A stretch of DNA of 64,000 nt, taken from contig CAXTKD010000015.1 of assembly GCA_964244885.1 (NCBI GenBank), positions 11,506-75,505 of the forward strand, written 5' to 3'. A program made the translations under genes and the position numbers. The DNA comes from CAXTKD01 sp964244885. GTDB lineage: Bacteria; Pseudomonadota; Alphaproteobacteria; Sphingomonadales; Sphingomonadaceae. Shown piece by piece: positions 1 to 8,262 of this stretch. Every line of letters starts with the position of its first letter. Position 1 is the first letter of the stretch. The notes below the pieces were generated by a model that had not been told where the DNA came from, did not search any database, and worked only from the letters and a program-made list of their open reading frames with translations.

Positions 1-59
1 ATTCCGCTCGCGCGGCCAGCGGCGGCGGCCTTGATTGCCGCTTCGATCTCGTCACTCAT
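1..59 (-). CDS. N-terminal fragment of an unidentified protein
   Basis: The first about 19 residues of a minus-strand gene that runs off the left edge (MSDEIEAAIKAAAAGRASG). A GAGG Shine-Dalgarno-like sequence lies about 8 nt upstream of the ATG at 59; a second in-frame ATG at 65 is closer to it and less likely. It is divergent from hflK, so the roughly 75 bp between them should hold both promoters. The fragment is too short for family assignment. Confidence 0.5.
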   Translation of the reverse strand, partial: MSDEIEAAIKAAAAGRASG

Positions 60-134
60 CGCCATGCCCTCGCAATCGCCCGGTGTGCTACGTATATAGG
101 GCGGCAGCTGCAACGCAGGACAAGTATCCACTCG

Positions 135-1166
135 ATGCCATGGCAAAATAACGACTCGGGCGGCAACGGCGGCCCATGGGGCAGCGGCAGCGGCGGCCCA
201 CGCAATCCCTGGGGCAGCGGCCCGCAGCGCGGCGGAAGCGGCGGCGGCAAGGGCCCCGACTTCGACGAGTTCATCCGGCGCAGCCAGGAGCGGCTTCGCT
301 CCGGCCTGCAGAACGGCGGCAACGGTCGCGCCCCGATCGCCTACGCGATCGGCGGCGTGCTGCTGCTCTGGGTCGGCGTCACCTCGACCTACCGTGTCGA
401 TGCGCAGGAGCGCGGCGTGGTGACGCGCTTCGGCCGCTACGTCGAGACGACCGGGCCGGGCCTGCACTTCAAGCTGCCCGCGCCGATCGACAGCGTCGTC
501 AAGCCCAAGGTCGAGCAGGTCAACTCGGTCGACATCGGCTCGACCGATGGCGACGCCGAGAACCTGATGCTGACCGGCGACCAGAACATCATCGACATCG
601 CCTATGCGGTGCGCTGGAAGATCAAGGACCCCGAGCTTTATCTCTACGAGCTCGCCGAGCCCGAGGCCACGATCAAGGAGGTCGCCGAATCGGCGATGCG
701 CGCCGAGATCGCGCGCGCCTCGCTGAACGACGCGGTCGGCCCGCAGCGCGCCCAGATCGCCGACCAGGTGCGAGTCCGCATGCAGGAGCTGCTCGACAGC
801 TACCGCGGCGGCATCGAGGTGCTCGGCGTCGACATCAAGCAGGCCGACCCGCCAAGCGCGGTCGACGATGCGTTCAAGGACGTGTCGGCGGCGCAGCAGG
901 AGGCGCAGGGCTATCTCAACAACGCCCGCGCCTATTCGCAGGAGCTGACGGCGCGCGCGCAGGGCGAGGCGGCGCTCTTCGACGCGGTCTACGCCCAATA
1001 CAAGCTGGCGCCCGAGGTGACTCGCAAGCGCATCTACCTCGAAACCATGGAGGACGTGCTGAAGAAGGTCGACAAGACCGTCATCGAGACCGGCGGCGTC
1101 CAGACCTACCTTCCCCTCCCCGAGCTGCAGCGCCGCGCCCGCGCCGCCGCCGCCCCGGCAAAGTAA
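135..1166 (+). CDS. hflK: HflK, membrane protease modulator (SPFH family)
   Basis: Inner-membrane SPFH/prohibitin-family protein that with HflC forms the complex surrounding and modulating the FtsH protease. Residues 1-40 are a Gly/Pro/Trp-rich cytoplasmic tail typical of HflK. One transmembrane segment lies at about 66-85, followed by the SPFH domain (from about 85, with the ERGVVTRFG motif) and an Ala/Gln-rich helical region near 250-290 that would form the coiled coil of the cage. Length 343 residues, slightly shorter than E. coli HflK. Start ATG at 135 gives the expected MPW(Q/N)N opening. hflC begins 10 nt downstream, so the two are one operon. Confidence 0.95.
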   Translation: MPWQNNDSGGNGGPWGSGSGGPRNPWGSGPQRGGSGGGKGPDFDEFIRRSQERLRSGLQNGGNGRAPIAYAIGGVLLLWVGVTSTYRVDAQERGVVTRFGRYVETTGPGLHFKLPAPIDSVVKPKVEQVNSVDIGSTDGDAENLMLTGDQNIIDIAYAVRWKIKDPELYLYELAEPEATIKEVAESAMRAEIARASLNDAVGPQRAQIADQVRVRMQELLDSYRGGIEVLGVDIKQADPPSAVDDAFKDVSAAQQEAQGYLNNARAYSQELTARAQGEAALFDAVYAQYKLAPEVTRKRIYLETMEDVLKKVDKTVIETGGVQTYLPLPELQRRARAAAAPAK

Positions 1167-1176
1167 GGAGCGACCG

Positions 1177-2016
1177 ATGACCAGCCGCTCCCCCTTCCTG
1201 TGGATCGCCGGCGCGTTCGCGCTATTGCTCGTGCTGTCGACCGCGCTGTTCCGCGTTCCCGAGACGGGCCAGGCGATCGTCGTCCGGCTCGGCAAGCCCA
1301 ACCGCATCGTCAACGCCTATGACGCGCGCGAGGCGTTCGGGCGCACTGGCGCGGGCCTGAGCCTCAAGGTACCGTTCATCGAGAACGTCGTCTATGTCGA
1401 CAAGCGCGTCATGGACCTCGACATGCAGGCGCAGACCGTGCTGTCGACCGACCAGCTCCGCCTCGTCGTCGACGCCTTCGCGCGCTTCCGCATCGTCGAT
1501 CCGCTGCGCATGTACCAGACCGTCGGCAACGAGGACCGCGTGGCGGAAGCGCTGGCGCGAATCCTGTCGTCGCGAATCCGCAACGAGCTCGGCACCCAGC
1601 CCTTCGCCGCGCTGCTGAGCCCGGAGCGTGGCCGGCTGATGGACGATATCCAGAAGAGCGTGAACGCCACCGCCAAGCGCTATGGCGCGGAGATCGTCGA
1701 TGTCCGCATCAAGCGCGCCGATCTTCCGACCGGCGCGCCGCTCGATTCGGCCTACGAGCGGATGCGGACCGCGCGCCGGCAGGAGGCGCTGACGATCCGT
1801 GCGCAGGGCGCCAAGCAGGCGCAGCTCGTTCGCGCGCAGGCCGACGCCACGGCGTCGAAGACCTACGCCGACAGCTTCGGCAAGGATCCCAACTTCTACG
1901 CCTTCTACCGCGCCATGCAGGCCTATCGGACGACCTTCGCCGACGGCAACGCCAACGTCATCCTGTCGCCCGACGACGAATTCCTGCGTGAATTCCGTGG
2001 ACGGAAGGGCAACTGA
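1177..2016 (+). CDS. hflC: HflC, membrane protease modulator (SPFH family)
   Basis: Partner of HflK in the periplasmic-facing HflKC complex that controls FtsH access. A single N-terminal membrane anchor at about residues 7-25 is followed by the SPFH domain (ETGQAIVVRLGKP near 29-41) and an Arg/Ala/Gln-rich helix near 195-230. The 279 residues are a little shorter than typical HflC (about 290-330), without a visible domain loss. A GGAG ribosome site sits just upstream of the ATG, immediately after the hflK stop. A DegP-type protease follows about 78 bp downstream on the same strand, a common alphaproteobacterial order that groups envelope quality-control genes. Confidence 0.94.
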   Translation: MTSRSPFLWIAGAFALLLVLSTALFRVPETGQAIVVRLGKPNRIVNAYDAREAFGRTGAGLSLKVPFIENVVYVDKRVMDLDMQAQTVLSTDQLRLVVDAFARFRIVDPLRMYQTVGNEDRVAEALARILSSRIRNELGTQPFAALLSPERGRLMDDIQKSVNATAKRYGAEIVDVRIKRADLPTGAPLDSAYERMRTARRQEALTIRAQGAKQAQLVRAQADATASKTYADSFGKDPNFYAFYRAMQAYRTTFADGNANVILSPDDEFLREFRGRKGN

Positions 2017-2093
2017 TCACGGGCTGCGGTCGTTGGTCGCAGAAAGTCTTCGTTGCCGCACGTTCATCTTGATTGTGGCTTAAAGGCAACGAA

Positions 2094-3692
2094 ATGAGCC
2101 TCGCGCCTTTTACCAACCGGACCCTCGGGAGACTGACCAACGTGCGTATCGCCACCCTCGCCTTGACCGGATCCGCGCTCGCCATCGCCAGCGCCATGAC
2201 TCTCGCGCTGCAAACCCCCGCCGGGGCGCAGTCGCAGCCTGCGCAAAACGCGCCGTCGACGGTGCCGAGCGTCGGCCCCGGCGGAGCGCCGCGCAGCTTC
2301 GCCGACCTGACCGCCCGCCTCGCGCCCGCCGTCGTCAACGTCTCGACGACGCAGCAGGTCGAGATCAACCGCTTCCCCGGCGTCCAGCCCGGCTCGCCGC
2401 TCGAGGAGCTGTTCAAGCGCTTCCAGCAACAGCAGGGCGGCGACGACGGCCAGCCGGTGACGCGCGAGGCGACATCGCTCGGCTCGGGCTTCATCATCGA
2501 TCCGACAGGCTACATCGTCACCAACAACCACGTCGTTTCGGGCCGCGACGGCAACGATCCCGTCGACACCATTACAGTGACCTTGAGCGACCGCCGCGAG
2601 TACAAGGCGAAGCTCGTCGGCCGCGACGTGCTCGCCGACCTCGCCGTGCTCAAGATCGACGCCAAGGATCTGCCTTATGTGCGCTTCGGCGACTCGGCCA
2701 AGGCGCGCGTCGGCGACTGGGTGATCGCGATCGGCGACCCCCTCGGCCTGTCAGGCACCGTCACCGCCGGCATCATCTCGGCGCTCCACCGCAATATCGG
2801 CGGCCAGTACGATCGCTACATCCAGACCGACGCCTCGATCAACCAGGGCAACTCGGGCGGACCGCTGTTCGACCTCGACGGCAACGTCGTCGGCATCAAC
2901 ACCGCGATCTACTCGCCGACCGGCGCCAACGTCGGCCTCGGCTTCGCGATTCCGGCGGAGAGCGCCAAGCCGGTCATCGACCAGCTCCGTCTCGGCGCGA
3001 AGGTCCGCCGCGGCTATCTCGGAGTCCAGATCCAGCCGCTGTCGACCGACATCGCCGCCGGCCTCGGCCTGCCCAAGGACCGGGGCGAGATCGTCGCCGA
3101 CGTCACCCCCGGCGGCCCCGCCGCCCGCGCCGGCATTCGCCAGGGCGACGTCGTCGTCCGAGTCAACGGCCAGGACGTGACCGTCGACAACACGCTGTCC
3201 TACATCGTCGCCAACGCCAGGATCGGCACCACCATCCCGGTCGAGATCGTGCGCGGCGGCCGCCGCCAGACGGTTAACGTTACGCTTGCCGAGCGCCCGA
3301 GCGAAACCGCGCTCAACGGCACGCCGTCGATCGATTCGAAGGACGATGCGACGCCGCCGGCGCAGCAGCCGACCCGCAACAGCCTCGGCCTCTCGCTGCT
3401 CGCGCTGACGCCCGAGATCCGCAACCAGCTTCGCGTGCCGAGCACGACGCAGGGCGTCGTCATCGCCTTCGTCAACCCGGCGAGCGACGCGGCGCAGGAA
3501 GGCCTGCAGAAGGGCGATATCATCCTGCAGATCAATCAGGTGCCGACGACGACGCCCGCAGCCGCGGCGGCAGCCGTCGCCGCTGCCAAGGCAGCCGGCC
3601 GCGACACCGTGCTGATGCTGTTCCAGCGCGGCGCGACCCCGCCGCGCTACATCGGCATCAAGCTGATGACGCCGCCCAAGGCCAACGGCTAA
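2094..3692 (+). CDS. degP: DegP/HtrA-type periplasmic serine protease (Do family)
   Basis: Periplasmic heat-shock serine protease/chaperone. The signal peptide covers about residues 1-46 with an AGA-Q cleavage-like site. The trypsin-like domain shows the full triad: His146 (TNNHVV), Asp182 (ADLAVLKID) and Ser254 (GNSGGPL). Two PDZ domains follow (about 290-385, with RRGYLGVQIQ, and about 430-525). The mature enzyme should be trimer-based as in other Do proteases. I chose ATG 2094 because an AAGG site lies 7 nt upstream and it gives a normal signal peptide; an in-frame ATG at 2073 would add seven residues. The gene ends at a strong terminator. DegP and DegQ cannot be separated from sequence alone. 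Confidence 0.92.
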   Translation: MSLAPFTNRTLGRLTNVRIATLALTGSALAIASAMTLALQTPAGAQSQPAQNAPSTVPSVGPGGAPRSFADLTARLAPAVVNVSTTQQVEINRFPGVQPGSPLEELFKRFQQQQGGDDGQPVTREATSLGSGFIIDPTGYIVTNNHVVSGRDGNDPVDTITVTLSDRREYKAKLVGRDVLADLAVLKIDAKDLPYVRFGDSAKARVGDWVIAIGDPLGLSGTVTAGIISALHRNIGGQYDRYIQTDASINQGNSGGPLFDLDGNVVGINTAIYSPTGANVGLGFAIPAESAKPVIDQLRLGAKVRRGYLGVQIQPLSTDIAAGLGLPKDRGEIVADVTPGGPAARAGIRQGDVVVRVNGQDVTVDNTLSYIVANARIGTTIPVEIVRGGRRQTVNVTLAERPSETALNGTPSIDSKDDATPPAQQPTRNSLGLSLLALTPEIRNQLRVPSTTQGVVIAFVNPASDAAQEGLQKGDIILQINQVPTTTPAAAAAAVAAAKAAGRDTVLMLFQRGATPPRYIGIKLMTPPKANG

Positions 3693-3700
3693 GCGCCCCC

Positions 3701-3741
3701 AAAAAAGGGGCCGGAGGCGCACAGCCTCCGGCCCCTTTTTT
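3701..3741. terminator. Bidirectional intrinsic terminator between degP and the DUF3035 gene
   Basis: A perfect 18-bp inverted repeat (3701-3718 pairing with 3724-3741) with a 5-nt loop. It has A6 on its left edge and T6 on its right edge, so each strand gives a G+C-rich hairpin followed by a U run. It lies 8 bp after the degP stop and 16 bp from the convergent lipoprotein stop, so it can end both transcripts. Confidence 0.9.
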
Positions 3742-3756
3742 ACGTCAGCTGCCCGG

Positions 3757-4188
3757 CTAGTTCGTTCCGACGCTCGCCTGCGCGGTCGCGGCGTCCTGCG
3801 CGCCCACCGGGGCCGCGACGATGTCCTTCACCATCGCGCCCTTGTCGACGATCACCGTGCTCCGGTCGCCGGCGTTCGAGCGCGCGGTCGGGTCGCTCTT
3901 CGCGGCGCCCGCCTTGTCGAGCAGGTCCTGCTCGGCGGGGGACTTGGGCGGCGGCTTGGCGCCGGGGCCGAACAGCGCCTCGACCGCCTGGGTCTGGACG
4001 TCCGCGCCGATCGGGCGCGGCGCGCCGGGCTTCGGGGGCGCAAGCGAATAGTCGGGCGGCACGACGAGCGGCGCCTGCCGGCTGATCGCGAATTCGTCGG
4101 GCGCGCCCCTACTGCCGAACGGGCTGCTCGAGCCGCACGCCGACAATGCGAGCGCCAATGCGCAGACGCCAAAGGTTCGAAACCTCAT
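3757..4188 (-). CDS. DUF3035-family outer-membrane lipoprotein (BamF-like)
   Basis: A 143-residue lipoprotein. The signal peptide ends in the lipobox L15-S-A-C18, so Cys18 would be lipidated. The mature part is Pro/Ala-rich, with the family motif PDEFAISRQAPLVVPPDYSL at about 30-49, diagnostic of DUF3035. This family is sometimes annotated as BamF, a lipoprotein of alphaproteobacterial beta-barrel assembly; that role is family knowledge and is not shown here. The start is one base beyond the lspA stop, so it is the last gene of the ileS-lspA operon. Being downstream of lspA, the signal peptidase for lipoproteins, fits its maturation. Confidence 0.8.
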   Translation of the reverse strand: MRFRTFGVCALALALSACGSSSPFGSRGAPDEFAISRQAPLVVPPDYSLAPPKPGAPRPIGADVQTQAVEALFGPGAKPPPKSPAEQDLLDKAGAAKSDPTARSNAGDRSTVIVDKGAMVKDIVAAPVGAQDAATAQASVGTN

Positions 4189-4189
4189 G

Positions 4190-4687
4190 TTACTCGCTTT
4201 CCTTCACTGGCTGGCGGCGCGCCATGGTGGCGCGCAGCAACAGCAGGATGACGCCCACCGTAATCGCCGCGTCGGCGACGTTGAAGACGTAAAAGTGCCG
4301 CGTCCCCCAGAAGAAGTGGAGGAAGTCGATGACATAGCCGAAGCGGACGCGATCGAGAATGTTGCCGAGCGCCCCGCCGAGCACCAGCCCGAGCGCGATC
4401 ACGTCAACCTTGTTGCTCTCGCGCCGGAGCCAGACCGCGACGGCGGCGGCGATCGCGGCGGTGAGCAGCACGATCAGCCACCGCCCGGCGCCCTCGGTGC
4501 CGTTCAGCATGCCCATCGAGACGCCGCGATTCTCGACCCAGGTCAGGCTGAACACCGGCAGCACGGGGATGTCGCCCATCTCCTGAAGGCGGACGCTCTT
4601 CAGGATCCACAGCTTCGACAGCTGGTCGAGGACGAAAACGACCGCCGCGATCCAATAGCCGCGGCGAGCGAGTGCGGGGTCAACCAT
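4190..4687 (-). CDS. lspA: Lipoprotein signal peptidase (signal peptidase II)
   Basis: Inner-membrane aspartyl protease that removes signal peptides from prolipoproteins after diacylglyceryl transfer. The 165 residues have four hydrophobic segments and the conserved blocks: DQLSK (21-25), VENRGVSMGML (51-61, the variant of the usual VxNxGAAF), GNILDR (108-113) and FNVADAAI (135-142). The catalytic aspartates should be Asp121 (VIDF) and Asp139 (NVAD). The ATG overlaps the 3' end of ileS by 8 nt, the classical ileS-lspA coupling. Confidence 0.95.
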   Translation of the reverse strand: MVDPALARRGYWIAAVVFVLDQLSKLWILKSVRLQEMGDIPVLPVFSLTWVENRGVSMGMLNGTEGAGRWLIVLLTAAIAAAVAVWLRRESNKVDVIALGLVLGGALGNILDRVRFGYVIDFLHFFWGTRHFYVFNVADAAITVGVILLLLRATMARRQPVKESE

Positions 4688-7600
4688 TTACCATCTCGCT
4701 ACAACGCGCATCGAGGGCACCATCCTCCGCGACGTCGGGGAGGTGCCGCCAGCAGCGACCGCATTTGTGATAGTCGGTTCGCGAAATTTCGACGGCATCC
4801 GTCTGGTGTGGGCGTTCGTCGATGCTCAGGTCGCTCACAATGCACAACTCCGCAAAGTCGATCGACTGCATTGCACTTAACCCGACGCGATCCTCGGACG
4901 TCACCAAAACACGCGCTTCCAAGCTCGAGCCCAGCTTCTTATCCCGCCTCATAGGCTCGATATTTTCCGTTACCAGCGAACGAAGCTGACGGAGCCGCTC
5001 CCACTTCCCCACAAACTCGTCATTCCCGCGAAGGCGGGAATCCGCCCAATCCGACGCTGCCAGCGAAGCTGGCTCTCCATTCGCTTGGGGTGGACCCCCG
5101 CCTTCGCGGGGGTGACGGCGGTTGGGGTCGAGGAGGCTTTCGAAATCCGGCCACTCCAGCAGGTGCACGCTCCCACCGTCCGGGAACCGCGTCCCCCACA
5201 CCTCCTCCGCCGTGAACACCAAGACCGGCGCGGTGTAGCGCACCAGCGCGTGGAACAGCGTGTCGAGCACCGTGCGATACGCCCGCCGCTTGTCCGTCCC
5301 GCCCGGCAGCGCGGGGCCGACGTCGCAGTAGAGGCTGTCCTTCCGGATATCGAAGAAGAAGGCGCTGAGGTCGTTGTTGGCGAAGTCGGTCAGCAGGCGG
5401 ACATAGGTGTTGAAGTCGAAGTCCTCGACCGCCCGCCTGAGCTTGCCGTCCATGTCGGCGAGGAGGTGCAGGACATAGCGTTCCAGCTCCGGCATCGCCT
5501 CGGGCGCGACGCGCTCGTCCTCCGAGAACCCGTCGAGCGCGCCGAGCAAATAGCGGAAGGTGTTGCGGAGCTTGCGGTACTGGTCGGACACCCCGGCCAG
5601 GATCTCCTTCCCGATCCGGTGATCCTCGGTGAAGTCGACCGACAGCGCCCACAGGCGCAGGATGTCGGCGCCGCTCTCCTTCATCAGGTCGATCGGGTTG
5701 ATCGTGTTGCCGAGCGACTTGGACATCTTCATGCCCTTGGCGTCCATCGTGAAGCCGTGGGTCAGCACCGCCTTGTACGGCGCCCGTCCGCGCGTCCCGC
5801 AGCTTTCGAGCAGCGAGGACTGGAACCAGCCGCGGTGCTGGTCGGAGCCTTCGAGGTAGAGATCGGCGGGCCACGTCAGGTCGGGCCAGCGCCCGCTCTC
5901 CAGCACGAAGGCGTGGGTGCAGCCGCTGTCGAACCACACGTCGAGAATGTCGGTGACGCGCTCGTAGTCGGCGGCGGCATAGCCGTCGCCGAGGAGGCTT
6001 TGGGCGTTCTCGTCGCTCCAGCCATCGACGCCCTGTTCGCGGATGATCGCGACGATGCGGGCGTTGACCGCCGGGTCGTTCAGATATTGGCCGGTCTTGC
6101 GATCGACGAACAGCGTGATCGGCACGCCCCAAGCGCGCTGGCGCGAGATCACCCAATCGGGCCGCCCCTCGACCATCGCGTTGATCCGGTTGCGGCCCTT
6201 TTCCGGCACGAAGCGCGTCTCGGCGATCGCGGCGAGCGCGGTTTCGCGAAGTGTCCGCCCCTCCCCTTCAGGGGAGGGGATGGGGGTGGGGGCCTGGGCG
6301 TCGAGCGCTGAGTTCGCGGATGGCCCCCACCCCAACCCCTCCCCTGAAGGGGAGGGGCTTAGAGCTACATCCATCGGGATGAACCACTGAGGCGTCGCGC
6401 GGAAGATCACCTTGGCCTTGGAGCGCCACGAGTGCGGGTAGCTGTGCCTGAAGTCCGCGCTGGCGGCGACGAGCGCGCCCGTCTCGCGAAGATCCGTGCA
6501 GATCGGCCCCTCGGGCGAATTGAACTTGGGGTTGATGACCGAGCCCTGCCCGCCGAGCCACGCCCAGTCGTTGCGATACTTGCCGTCGCCCTCGACCGCG
6601 AACACCGGCTCGATCCCGTTCGCCTTGCACAGCAGGAAGTCGTCCTCGCCATGATCGGGCGCCATGTGGACGAGGCCGGTGCCGGCGTCGGTAGTTACGA
6701 AGTCGCCCGCGAGCAGCGGACGGGGGCGGGCGAAGAAGCCGCCGAGATGGTGCATTGGGTGGCGGGCGATGGTGCCCGCGAGATCGGAGCCTTTGAACGT
6801 CTTGATAACCGTACCCGGGGCCATGTGACGGTCGGTTCGGCCACGGAAAGCTTCAAGCAGTGGTTCGGCTACGATGTAAAAGTAGTCCCGCATAAGTGGC
6901 GTAGAGTCACCGGGATTAACGGCCTTCGCAAAGTCGGTGGTCGACATCACGAGCACGTACTCAATCTCAGGCCCATAAGCCAAAGCCTGGTTCACCGGGA
7001 TCGTCCACGGCGTCGTCGTCCAGATCACCGCATGCGCGCCGACCAGTTCGCTGACAGGCGAACTGACGATCTCGAACGCCACGTCGATCTGCGTCGAGAC
7101 GATGTCCTCATATTCGACCTCGGCCTCGGCGAGCGCGGTCTTTTCGACCGGGCTCCACATCACGGGCTTGGCGCCCCGGTAGAGCTGGCCGCTGTCGGCG
7201 AACTTCAGCAGCTCGGAGACGATCGTCGCCTCGGCCTGGAAGTCCATCGTCAGGTAAGGATTATCCCAGTCGCCGTTGATGCCTAGGCGCTTCAACTGCT
7301 CGCGCTGGGTGTCCACCCAATGCTGGGCATAAGCGCGGCACTCGGCGCGGAATTCCTTTGCCGGGACCTCGTCCTTGTTGAGCTTCCTGGCGCGATATTT
7401 CTCTTCGACCTTCCACTCGATCGGCAGGCCGTGGCAGTCCCAGCCCGGCACATAGGGCGCATCCTTGCCGAGCAGCGACTGCGTGCGGCACACCATGTCC
7501 TTCAGGATATGGTTGAGCGCGTGGCCGATGTGCATGTCGCCATTGGCGTAGGGCGGGCCGTCGTGGAGGATGAACTTCTCGCGACCCCGGCGGGCCTCGC

Positions 7601-7733
7601 GCAGCTTCCCGTAAAGCCCGTCGCCAAGCCAGCGCGCCAGGATCGCCGGCTCCTTCTGGGGCAGGCCGGCTTTCATCGGGAAGTCGGTGCGCGGCAGGAA
7701 GACCGTCGCGCGATAGTCGGTTGGTTCGCTCAT
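4680..7733 (-). CDS. ileS: Isoleucyl-tRNA synthetase with two in-frame palindromic insertions
   Basis: Class I synthetase charging tRNA-Ile, 1017 residues. The HIGH motif is PPYANGDMHIGH near residue 60-71 and KMSKS is MKMSKSLGN near 667. Between them lies the CP1 editing domain (TTTPWTIP). Two blocks are foreign to the family. Residues about 459-493 fall between QWFIPMD and TLRETAL. Residues about 873-906 lie in the C-terminal anticodon-binding region between EWPDFE and KWERLRQL. Both are translated palindromic repeats (6257-6358 and 5018-5117). Without them the protein is about 946 residues, near the normal length (E. coli 938). The C-terminal zinc knuckle keeps CGRC but has only one Cys of the second pair (LDARC, usually LCxRC). 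It follows a GNAT gene by 13 nt and overlaps lspA. Confidence 0.95.
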   Translation of the reverse strand: MSEPTDYRATVFLPRTDFPMKAGLPQKEPAILARWLGDGLYGKLREARRGREKFILHDGPPYANGDMHIGHALNHILKDMVCRTQSLLGKDAPYVPGWDCHGLPIEWKVEEKYRARKLNKDEVPAKEFRAECRAYAQHWVDTQREQLKRLGINGDWDNPYLTMDFQAEATIVSELLKFADSGQLYRGAKPVMWSPVEKTALAEAEVEYEDIVSTQIDVAFEIVSSPVSELVGAHAVIWTTTPWTIPVNQALAYGPEIEYVLVMSTTDFAKAVNPGDSTPLMRDYFYIVAEPLLEAFRGRTDRHMAPGTVIKTFKGSDLAGTIARHPMHHLGGFFARPRPLLAGDFVTTDAGTGLVHMAPDHGEDDFLLCKANGIEPVFAVEGDGKYRNDWAWLGGQGSVINPKFNSPEGPICTDLRETGALVAASADFRHSYPHSWRSKAKVIFRATPQWFIPMDVALSPSPSGEGLGWGPSANSALDAQAPTPIPSPEGEGRTLRETALAAIAETRFVPEKGRNRINAMVEGRPDWVISRQRAWGVPITLFVDRKTGQYLNDPAVNARIVAIIREQGVDGWSDENAQSLLGDGYAAADYERVTDILDVWFDSGCTHAFVLESGRWPDLTWPADLYLEGSDQHRGWFQSSLLESCGTRGRAPYKAVLTHGFTMDAKGMKMSKSLGNTINPIDLMKESGADILRLWALSVDFTEDHRIGKEILAGVSDQYRKLRNTFRYLLGALDGFSEDERVAPEAMPELERYVLHLLADMDGKLRRAVEDFDFNTYVRLLTDFANNDLSAFFFDIRKDSLYCDVGPALPGGTDKRRAYRTVLDTLFHALVRYTAPVLVFTAEEVWGTRFPDGGSVHLLEWPDFESLLDPNRRHPREGGGPPQANGEPASLAASDWADSRLRGNDEFVGKWERLRQLRSLVTENIEPMRRDKKLGSSLEARVLVTSEDRVGLSAMQSIDFAELCIVSDLSIDERPHQTDAVEISRTDYHKCGRCWRHLPDVAEDGALDARCSEMVNG
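5018..5117. repeat. Palindromic element, family A (GIY-YIG-associated type), inside ileS
   Basis: About 100 bp with inverted ends. The left arm starts CGTCATTCCCGCGAAGGCGG; the right arm, read in reverse complement, starts CGTCACCCCCGCGAAGGCGG. Each arm also forms its own small hairpin (CCCGC-GAA-GGCGGG). The ends match the 70-bp copies that flank the GIY-YIG gene at 45910-46374. It is read in frame by ileS with no stop codon, adding about 34 residues. Confidence 0.85.
6257..6358. repeat. Palindromic element, family B (DUF559-associated type), inside ileS
   Basis: Exactly 102 bp (34 codons) with near-perfect inverted ends of about 37 bp. Each arm is the hairpin GCCCCTCCCC-TTCA-GGGGAGGGG followed by a run of G-rich bases, with about 27 bp of spacer between the arms. 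Same architecture as the inverted ends around the DUF559 gene (38081-38511). The length is a multiple of three and the ileS frame stays open (translated motif PSPSGEGLGWG). Confidence 0.88.
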
Positions 7734-7746
7734 GTCGCGGGTGCGT

Positions 7747-8262
7747 CTAGCCGTCCGTCGCCCACAGGTCCATCAGCGGCGGCGACCATGGCGCCTCCCA
7801 CTGGCCGACGATGCGCGCGCCAAGCCGTCGCGCGACCGCCTGACTCGGCTCGTTGTTGGGCGCGATGATGTGGAGGATGCGGTCGACGCCGAGCGTCTCG
7901 CGCGCCCAGGCGATCGCCGCCTCCGCCGCCTCGGTCGCGTAGCCCCGGCGCTGGAAAGCGGGCGCGATGCCCCAGCCGATCTCGAAGCCCGGCCAGCCTT
8001 CCGGCTGCCACGGGCCGACGCGCCCGGCGTAGCGGCCGGTGGCGCGATCCTCGACCGCCCACATGCCGAAGCCGCGCAGCGTCCAGCAGCCGATGATCGA
8101 GGCGAGCGCCCGCCACGCGACGTCGCGCGATTGCGGCTCGCCGTCCATCGTCAGGAAGGCGGCGACCGAGCGCTCGGCCATCATCCCGGCGTAGGGCTCG
8201 AAATCCTCCGGCTTGTGGGCGCGGAGGATGAGGCGGTCGGTGTGGAGCGTCGGCGGGATCAT
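7747..8262 (-). CDS. GNAT-family N-acetyltransferase (RimJ/RimL-like)
   Basis: A 171-residue acetyl-CoA-dependent N-acyltransferase. The N-terminal TDRLILRAHKPEDFEPYA block is typical of the RimJ/RimL/Acetyltransf_3 group. The acetyl-CoA loop is IAPAFQRRGYATEA (Q/RxxGxA type), and NNEPSQAVARRLG is the conserved C-terminal block. Substrate cannot be told. ATG 8262 overlaps the ribF stop as ATGA, so it is translationally coupled to ribF; ileS follows 13 nt later. It may be a passenger of the folA-ribF-ileS-lspA operon. Confidence 0.85.
   Translation of the reverse strand: MIPPTLHTDRLILRAHKPEDFEPYAGMMAERSVAAFLTMDGEPQSRDVAWRALASIIGCWTLRGFGMWAVEDRATGRYAGRVGPWQPEGWPGFEIGWGIAPAFQRRGYATEAAEAAIAWARETLGVDRILHIIAPNNEPSQAVARRLGARIVGQWEAPWSPPLMDLWATDG

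Noticed and set aside
4187..4954. Large plus-strand open frames opposite lspA and ileS
   Set aside because: Antisense frames created by G/C third-position bias; composition rich in Arg, His, Asp and Gln, with no domain.
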